From the NCBI GenBank assembly GCA_963697285.1, contig CAVONI010000001.1, positions 310,001-374,000 of the forward strand: a DNA stretch of 64,000 nucleotides, read 5' to 3'. Position numbers and translations under genes: made by a program. Shown here piece after piece: positions 58,421 to 64,000 of the stretch; the first letter of the stretch is position 1; each line of letters begins with the position of its first letter. Under the pieces are notes generated by a model. It was not told where the DNA came from and did no database searches. It worked only from the letters and a program-made list of their open reading frames with translations. This stretch comes from JAEUQQ01 sp963697285 (GTDB taxonomy: Bacteria > Acidobacteriota > Vicinamibacteria > Vicinamibacterales > JAFNAJ01).

Positions 58421-58672
58421 CTACAGACTCCTCGGCGAGCGCCTCGCGGCGAGTTACGTACCAGCGTAGGTCAGATGCCCTCACGGCATCGCGCTGGATG
58501 ATCGTAACGCATCGCGCAACCGAGCGGGTCCATATGACGTGCGGACGCTGGCGGTGCGACAAATCGCGACGAGCGTGGGGGAGCGAGGGGCCCGCAGCAG
58601 GGCAACTCGCGGCTGCCCTCGCCTGAGCGGGGTCGGGTGGGTGTTCGCAGACCGATCAGGCCGCGGCGTTCC

Positions 58673-58876
58673 TCAGCGGCGACTGTCCTGGATGCTCTCG
58701 CTCATGGTCTTGTCGGGAGCATTCCAGAAGTGCCACATGACGAGCGGTGGGAGGACCGCCAGCGCAGCCATCACCAACAGGCTGCTTCCCGAAGTGACGT
58801 CGAGGGCAAAGCCGACGACGACGGCTGCGACGAGCCACACCGTAGCGATGCTGGTCTTGATGGCATTGGTTCCCAT
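58673..58876 (-). CDS. Small two-span membrane protein
   Basis: 67 residues from ATG 58876. Two membrane spans (TSIATVWLVAAVVVGFALDV; LVMAALAVLPPLVMWHFWNA) and a short charged tail (DKTMSESIQDSRR). No family recognised and the ribosome site is weak. The length and the paired spans make a real gene plausible. The 252 bases between it and pckG show nothing else. Confidence 0.5.
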   Translation of the reverse strand: MGTNAIKTSIATVWLVAAVVVGFALDVTSGSSLLVMAALAVLPPLVMWHFWNAPDKTMSESIQDSRR

Positions 58877-58943
58877 GGCTTGAGCGTACGCCCCTTCGCC
58901 TGTCCTCCGCTGTTCAATAGTGCACACGCCTGTTCCGGTGTTC

Positions 58944-59034
58944 CGGGCCGCGCGGGGGCGCGGCCCCTACACCCCCCCGTAGGGGCCGCGCCCCCGCGCG
59001 GCCCGACGCCCCCGCGCGGCCCGACGCCCCCGTG
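58944..59034. repeat. 27-bp perfect palindrome of the GTAGGGGCCGCG repeat family
   Basis: The left arm 58944-58970 and right arm 58979-59005 are exact reverse complements (27 bp) with an 8-base C-rich loop. The right arm continues into two tandem CGACGCCCCCGCGCGGCCCG-type units to about 59034. The arm begins GTAGGGGCCGCGCCCCCGCG, as does the array at 52656. It sits in the divergent gap before ackA. Confidence 0.8.
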
Positions 59035-59172
59035 GCACCGCGGCACCCCTGTGCCTTGACACCTCGGGAACCGACGCGCTAGCGTTCATGGCGCAGGGCG
59101 GCGGTCTACCCGCTCTCGACGGACTCCCCACCGTAGTCGTCTGTTCTCCTCAGCCGAAGTCAGGCCGGAACC

Positions 59173-60357
59173 ATGAACGTCCTCGTGCTCAACTGTGGAT
59201 CCTCGTCCGCGAAGTTCGCGGTGATCGATCCGTCGACCTCTCACCAGGCCATCGCCGGGATTGCACAGCGCCTCGGATCGCCGGACGCCACGTGCGACTG
59301 GGTGGTCGATGGCACGAGGCAGTCGCGACCCATCCCTGGCGCCGCTCACGAAGAGGCGCTGCGCGCCGTCGTGGCACTGCTCCGCGAGATGGGCCTCGCC
59401 GACTCGATTGTCGGCGTGGGTCACCGCGTCGTCCACGGCGGCGCGCGCTTCGCCAGCTCGATGCGGCTCACCCCCGAGGTGATCGCCAAGGTCGAGGAGT
59501 GCGTGCCGCTGAGCCCGCTGCACAACCCGCCCAACCTGCTCGGCATCCGCATCGCGCAGGAGCTCTTCCCCGGGCTGCCGCAGATCGGCGTGTTCGACAC
59601 CGCGTTCCACCAGACCATGCCGGCGGTGGCCTACACCTACCCGGTGCCGCACCACTGGCTCGACACGCACGGCGTCCGCCGCTACGGCTTCCACGGCACG
59701 AGCCATCGCTTCGTCGCGCGCCAGGCCGTCATCCAGGCGGGCCTCGACCCCCACGACCACGCGCTGGTGACGGCACATCTCGGAAACGGGTCGTCGTGCA
59801 CCGCGGTCCGCAACGGGCGGAGCGTCGACACGACGATGGGCATGACGCCGCTCGAGGGCGTGATGATGGGCACGCGGTCGGGATCGATCGACCCGGCCAT
59901 CATCGGCTACATGGCCACGGCCACGAACCAGAGCGAGTCGGCCATTCTCGACGCGCTCAACAAGAAGTCTGGACTGCTCGGTGTGTCTGGCGTGTCGAAC
60001 GACATGCGGGCGCTCGAGCAGGCCGCCGCCGCCGGCGACGTGCGCTCACAACTCGCCATCGAGATCTTCTGCTACCTGCTGGCGAAGTCGATCGCGGCGC
60101 TCGTCGTGCCGCTCGGCCGTCTCGACGCCCTCGTGTTCACCGGCGGCATCGGCGAGAACTCGGTGCCGACGCGCGCGAAGGTCGTCGGCCTGTTGCCGTT
60201 CCTGGGATTGACGCTCGACCCCGCATCGAACGACACGCATGGCCGCGATCGCGCGGGATGCATCACCACTCTCACGCGCCCGCAAGCCATGGTCGTCAGG
60301 ACGAACGAGGAACTGATGATCGCCATGGATACGGCCGAGATCGTGCAAGGCGGCTGA
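59173..60357 (+). CDS. ackA: Acetate kinase
   Basis: 394 residues from ATG 59173. Acetate + ATP to acetyl phosphate + ADP. Family signatures: LVLNCGSSSAKFAVIDP, GHRVVHGGARFASSMRLTPE, RRYGFHGTSHRFVARQAV, VTAHLGNGSSCTAVRNGRSV and FTGGIGENSVPTRAKV, covering phosphate and acetate sites. 25 nt before pta on the same strand, so an ackA-pta operon for acetate overflow or assimilation. Confidence 0.94.
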   Translation: MNVLVLNCGSSSAKFAVIDPSTSHQAIAGIAQRLGSPDATCDWVVDGTRQSRPIPGAAHEEALRAVVALLREMGLADSIVGVGHRVVHGGARFASSMRLTPEVIAKVEECVPLSPLHNPPNLLGIRIAQELFPGLPQIGVFDTAFHQTMPAVAYTYPVPHHWLDTHGVRRYGFHGTSHRFVARQAVIQAGLDPHDHALVTAHLGNGSSCTAVRNGRSVDTTMGMTPLEGVMMGTRSGSIDPAIIGYMATATNQSESAILDALNKKSGLLGVSGVSNDMRALEQAAAAGDVRSQLAIEIFCYLLAKSIAALVVPLGRLDALVFTGGIGENSVPTRAKVVGLLPFLGLTLDPASNDTHGRDRAGCITTLTRPQAMVVRTNEELMIAMDTAEIVQGG

Positions 60358-60382
60358 CACCACGCCGCGAAGGAGTTTCGTC

Positions 60383-62570
60383 GTGCTTACCACCATTCTC
60401 GTCGCCCCTGCCGGCCACGGCGTTGGCCTGACCAGCGCGTGTCTCGGCATCATCCGCGCCCTCGATCGCCAGGGCCTGCGCGTCGGCTTCATCAAGCCCA
60501 TCGCCAACCGCCGCCAGATCCAGACCTCGACGCTGCTGGCGCTCGCGGGCCACTCGTCGGAACCGTCCATCGATCGCGATCTCGCCGACGAACTGCTCGC
60601 CTCGGGCGACGACCAGTTGCTGATGGAGCACGTCGTCGAGGTCGCCGGTCGCGCGGGCGCCGAGGCCGACGTCCTGGTCGTCGAGGCCCTCGCGCTCGAG
60701 CCCGGCGTCGTGTTTGCCACGCGCGTGAACGCGCTGATGCTCAAGGCGCTCGACGCCGAACTCGTGCTCGTCGCGTCGGCGCGTCGCCAGGAACCCGACC
60801 CACGTGGCCGAGATGCTGGCCATTGCCGCGCGCGGGTACGGCATGATCGGCGAGGAACAGACCGTCGGCTGCATCCTGAACCGGGTCTGCGGCGGCGCCG
60901 GTGCTCCGCACACCGCGAGCAGCGAGGCGCTGGGGTCCGCGTGTGCCGAGTGCCAGAAGTGCGACGGCGCAACAGAACAGGCCGCGCTCGAAGCCGCGCA
61001 CCGCGTCGCGCTCGAGGCCGAGCACCTGCGCGCGATCGCCATCGTGCCCTGCAACACCGACCTGGCGGCGCCACGCGTGCTCGACATCGCGCGCGTGCTG
61101 GGCGCCAAGATGCTGTCGGTCGGCCGGGCCGCGACCCAGCGCGTCCGCGACGTCGCCGTCTGCGCCGGCACCGTGCCGACCGCGCTCACCGTCATGAAGC
61201 CGGGGACGCTGATCATCACGCCGGGCGACCGAAACGACGTGCTGCTGAGCGCCGCCGTGACCGTGCAGGACGGGGTGCCGCTCGCCGGTGTCCTGCTCAC
61301 CGCGGGCCTCGAGCCCCATCCCAGCGTCGTCGCCTTGTGCAAGAAGGCCGTGCAGGCCGGCATGCCCCTGATGACGGTGCCCGTCGGCACGTACCGCGCG
61401 GTCACCAACATCGCCGCCATGGATCCGGGCATCCCGATCGACGACGCCGACCGTGTGGAGCGGACGATGAACGCCATCGCCGATCGCGTAGATGTCGCCT
61501 GGGCCGGGAAGTTCTCGCAGGCGACGCGTGTCGCGCGCCTCTCGCCGCCCGCCTTCAGGCACCGTCTCGTCGAGGCCGCCCGCGCCGACGTGCAGCGCAT
61601 CGTGCTGCCCGAGGGCTCCGAGCCGCGCACCGTCGAAGCCGCCTCGATCGTGGCGTCGCGTGGCATCGCGCGCTGCGTCCTGCTCGGCAACCCCGAGGAG
61701 ATCCACGACGTCGCCGAGAAGCAGGGCGTGAAGCTGCCGTCGAGCGTCGAGATCGTCGATGTCATGGACGCGATCCCGCGTTACGTGGATGCCCTCGTCG
61801 ATCGGCGCAAGGCGAAGGGCATGACGCCCGAGCGTGCGCTCATCGAGCTGCAGGATCCCATCATGCTGGGGACGATGATGCTGGCGCTCGACGAGGCCGA
61901 CGGCCTCGTGTCGGGTGCGATCCACAGCACGGCGCACACCATCCGCCCGGCGCTGCAGATCATCAAGACGCTGCCCGGCTGCAACCTCGTGTCGAGCATC
62001 TTCTTCATGTGCCTGCCCGACCAGGTGCTGGTGTTCGGCGATTGCGCGGTGGTGCCGAATCCCACGGCGCCTGAACTGGCCGACATCGCGATCCAGAGTG
62101 CCGACTCGGCCATCGCCTTCGGCATCCCGGCGCGCGTCGCCATGCTGTCGTACTCGACCGGCACGAGCGGCACGGGCGAAGACGTCGAGAAGGTCAAGGA
62201 GGCGACGCGGATCGCGCGCGAACGCCGGCCCGACCTGCTGCTCGACGGACCGCTGCAGTACGACGCGGCCGTGATGCCCGATGTGGCGCGACTCAAGGCC
62301 CCGAAGTCGCCTGTCGCCGGGCAGGCCACGGTGCTCGTCTTCCCCGACCTGAACTCCGGCAACATGACCTACAAGGCCGTGCAGCGTTCGGCCAACGTGG
62401 TGAGCATGGGCCCGATGCTCCAGGGCCTCGCGAAGCCGGTCAACGACCTCTCGCGCGGATGCCTCGTCGAAGACGTCGTCTTCACGATCAACCTGACGGC
62501 CATCCAGGCCCAGCAGTCGGCGCGCCGGAGCCAGAAGGTGGCGGCGCCCGCCGGCGTCGTCCTGGCGTAG
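60383..62570 (+). CDS. pta: Phosphate acetyltransferase, long form, one frame change
   Basis: About 729 residues joined across a frame change near 60795. From GTG 60383 (AAGGAG upstream) the N-terminal P-loop-like regulatory domain begins TILVAPAGHGVGLTSACLGI and RVGFIKPIANRR. After the change NPTHVAEMLAIAARGYGMIG leads into the DRTGG domain (about 215-330), then the phosphotransacetylase domain: RIVLPEGSEPRTVEAASIVA, DGLVSGAIHSTAHTIRPALQ, SYSTGTSGTGEDVEKVKEAT and LVFPDLNSGNMTYKAVQRSA. It converts acetyl-CoA + Pi to acetyl phosphate. All catalytic residues lie after the change. The change looks like a single-base insertion or a two-base loss. Confidence 0.9.
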
Positions 62571-62608
62571 GCGCGTCGTCGCGTGCGCCGGCCGTGAGCG
62601 TGGCAAGT

Positions 62609-62652
62609 GACTCCCGGAGTGATTTCGCAGCGTCGAAATGACTCCGGGAGCG
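62609..62652. repeat. Paired ACTCCCGGAGT palindrome element, copy 2
   Basis: ACTCCCGGAGT (62610-62620) and ACTCCGGGAGC (62641-62651) start 31 bases apart, between convergent pta and the PfpI gene. Flanks GATTTCGCAGCGTCGAAATG resemble copy 3. Confidence 0.72.
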
Positions 62653-62681
62653 TTTTCTGACCCGCCTCACTCCACCCCAGG

Positions 62682-63263
62682 TCAGAGGCGGATGTCTGCG
62701 CCCAGCACTTTCAGGAACTGCGCCATCCACGCGGGATGCGCCGGCCACGCGGGCGCCGTCACGAGCTTCCCGTCGGTGACCGCCCCCGCGATGGGAATCT
62801 CGGCGTACCGCGCGCCGGCGCCCTCGACATCAGGGCGGCAGGCCGGATACGCCGACACGTGCCGGTCCTTCAGCAGGCCAGCCGCGGCCAGCACCTGCGG
62901 GCCGTGGCAGATCGACGCGATCGGCTTGTCCTGCGCCGCGAAGTCGCGCACCAGCGCAATCACCTTCGGATCCAGCCGCAAGTACTCGGGCGCTCGTCCG
63001 CCGGGGATGACCAGCGCGTCGTACTGTGCGGCGGTGGTCGTGGCGAAGTCGGCCGTGATGCCGAAGTTGTGCCCGCGTTTCTCGCTGTAGGTCTGTGCGC
63101 CCTCGAAGTCGTGGATCGCCGTGGCGACGTGGTCGCCCGCAGCCTTCCCGGGACACACGGCCTGCACGTCGTAGCCGACGGCCGCCAACGTCTGGAACGG
63201 CACCATCACCTCGTAGTCTTCGACGTAGTCGCCGACCAGGAACAGGATTCTCTTCGTTGCCAT
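62682..63263 (-). CDS. DJ-1/PfpI family protein
   Basis: 193 residues from ATG 63263, preceded by AAAGGA. The strand-helix start (KRILFLVGDYVEDYEVMVPF) and the nucleophile elbow PIASICHGPQVLAAAGLL (Cys119, His120) with acid Glu15 define the PfpI/DJ-1 class. ALVIPGGRAPEYLRLDP is the glycine turn. Known activities are peptidase-like, glyoxalase or deglycase. It is a single gene, divergent from the exported protein at 63423, and the second DJ-1 superfamily gene in the window. Confidence 0.86.
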   Translation of the reverse strand: MATKRILFLVGDYVEDYEVMVPFQTLAAVGYDVQAVCPGKAAGDHVATAIHDFEGAQTYSEKRGHNFGITADFATTTAAQYDALVIPGGRAPEYLRLDPKVIALVRDFAAQDKPIASICHGPQVLAAAGLLKDRHVSAYPACRPDVEGAGARYAEIPIAGAVTDGKLVTAPAWPAHPAWMAQFLKVLGADIRL

Positions 63264-63327
63264 GACAGCTGTCCTTTCGCGCAGGCGCCACCGGGGCGGG
63301 GCGCTCACACACTGTAACGCGCCACAT

Positions 63328-63372
63328 GACTCCCGGAGTTGTTTTCGCGCCCGTCACATGACTCCGGGAGTG
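63328..63372. repeat. Paired ACTCCCGGAGT palindrome element, copy 3
   Basis: ACTCCCGGAGT (63329-63339) and ACTCCGGGAGT (63361-63371) start 32 bases apart, this time in the divergent gap between the PfpI gene and the 63423 gene, so it is not simply a terminator. Confidence 0.75.
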
Positions 63373-63422
63373 TTTTCCTCCTGACGACAGCAACTGCGTC
63401 GCGCGCGATCTACAATGCGCCA

Positions 63423-63974
63423 ATGGCCCGCTGCATCCTTGTCGCGACGCTGCTGATCGCCACGCTGCTGACGTCTGCGCCCGTGGCCCAGGCTCCGAAC
63501 CAGTCGGTGCGCGTCGTCACCGCGACCCTCACCGTCGAGGCGATTCACCGGTCCACCCGCGGTCTCGTCTGCCGCGGCCAGGACGGCATCTCCCACGCCA
63601 TCACCGTCGACCCGAAGGTGACGCTGTACGACGAACTGGCCGAAGGCGACGTCGTCGTCATCGACTACATCGACGCGACCGTCGTCACGCTCAAGCCCGG
63701 TGCCGCGCTGACGGTCATGTCCGACACCACCAGCGAGGCCAGGGCCAAGGTCACCGATCCGATGGTGAAGGTCGATCAGCAGGTGAGCGCCATCGTCACG
63801 ATTGACGAGATCGACCTCGACGCGCGCACTGTCGTCTACCACGGCAAGGACACGCGTCGGGTGCAGCGCGCGGTGCAGGACATGAACCTGCTCCGCGGCC
63901 TGAAGGCTGGCGACGTGGTCGAGGTCATGTTGACCCGCGAGCGCGCCATCAGCATGAGGCGCCCGGGGGCCTGA
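63423..63974 (+). CDS. Small exported protein of unknown function
   Basis: 183 residues from ATG 63423. A signal peptide (CILVATLLIATLLTSAPVAQ) is followed by two related strand-rich halves (VTATLTVEAIHRSTRGLVCR and VSAIVTIDEIDLDARTVVYH), suggesting an internal duplication of a small beta domain, each ending with an acidic and basic turn (AEGDVVVIDYIDATVVTLKP; KAGDVVEVMLTRERAISMRR). I do not recognise the family. Likely periplasmic. Confidence 0.65.
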   Translation: MARCILVATLLIATLLTSAPVAQAPNQSVRVVTATLTVEAIHRSTRGLVCRGQDGISHAITVDPKVTLYDELAEGDVVVIDYIDATVVTLKPGAALTVMSDTTSEARAKVTDPMVKVDQQVSAIVTIDEIDLDARTVVYHGKDTRRVQRAVQDMNLLRGLKAGDVVEVMLTRERAISMRRPGA

Positions 63975-64000
63975 GGCCAGGCGTCCTGAACCCTGAGCTC

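Noticed and set aside
1..64000. tRNA, rRNA, tmRNA or CRISPR arrays
   Set aside because: No T-loop/acceptor pattern, conserved rRNA segment or regularly spaced direct repeat was seen by eye; small RNAs cannot be excluded.

Overview
The window is GC-rich, gene-dense bacterial DNA with frequent GTG starts and strong AGGAGG-type ribosome sites. The gene set suggests an Acidobacteriota member of the Vicinamibacteria (Luteitalea-like) type: BNR-propeller exported protein, PEP-CTERM protein, planctomycete/acidobacterial-type ECF sigma factor, PDZ-7TM-GAF Ser/Thr kinase, M1 peptidase with a DUF6702 partner, and an MmgE/PrpD-MatC operon. This is inferred from gene content; no rRNA or other marker is present.

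Layout. (1) 1-17.0 kb is a stress and signalling island. It has three membrane or PAS-rich histidine kinases (two of them hybrid), an NtrC-type sigma-54 activator, and many small stress proteins (CsbD, BON, YtxH-like, lmo0937-type, Tyr/Asp-rich, two DUF892/YciF). It also holds decayed genes: treY, DUF1003, a Rieske fragment and a DUF6496-like fragment. (2) 17.4-22.1 kb holds envelope proteins, including two paralogous outer-membrane-type proteins that share head and tail domains but differ in the middle. (3) 22.1-24.7 kb is a LysR regulator followed by a DJ-1-like protein and an NADP-binding oxidoreductase. (4) 24.7-34.6 kb encodes a BNR propeller, a PEP-CTERM protein, an aldehyde dehydrogenase, a DUF6702/M1 peptidase pair and an exported alpha/beta hydrolase. 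(5) 34.5-41.6 kb encodes a fused E1 2-oxoacid dehydrogenase, a 5'-3' exonuclease, glutaryl-CoA dehydrogenase, a DUF1207-like protein, a VapBC-type toxin-antitoxin pair with a double-palindrome operator, and an exported methyltransferase. (6) 41.9-44.9 kb is a frame-broken P-type cation ATPase and a methyltransferase remnant. (7) 45.0-48.7 kb is the most interesting locus. An NTF2-like protein, a precursor peptide with nine Trp-Val/Ile-Asn motifs (six on an exact 7-residue period), a Cys-rich partner, a radical SAM/SPASM enzyme and an ECF sigma factor lie in one tight run. It looks like a ribosomally made, post-translationally modified peptide (RiPP) system of the cyclophane (triceptide/GRRM-like) kind. 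(8) 48.8-56.5 kb encodes a composite Ser/Thr kinase, a beta-barrel protein and an MmgE/PrpD - MatC - D-2-hydroxyacid dehydrogenase operon. (9) 56.6-64.0 kb is central carbon metabolism (GTP-type PEP carboxykinase, acetate kinase, phosphate acetyltransferase), a second DJ-1/PfpI protein and an exported small protein.

Two intergenic repeat families recur. One is a paired ACTCCCGGAGT / ACTCCGGGAGT element at 29.8, 62.6 and 63.3 kb. The other is a GTAGGGGCCGCGCCCCCGCG element at 52.7 and 59.0 kb, where it forms a 27-bp perfect palindrome. Several otherwise well-conserved genes contain one or more small frame changes (DUF1003, M1 peptidase, hydrolase signal peptide, P-type ATPase, RiPP partner, radical SAM enzyme, pta). 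Some may be assembly errors and some genuine decay; treY, with a large internal deletion, is a true pseudogene. No tRNA, rRNA or CRISPR array was seen.
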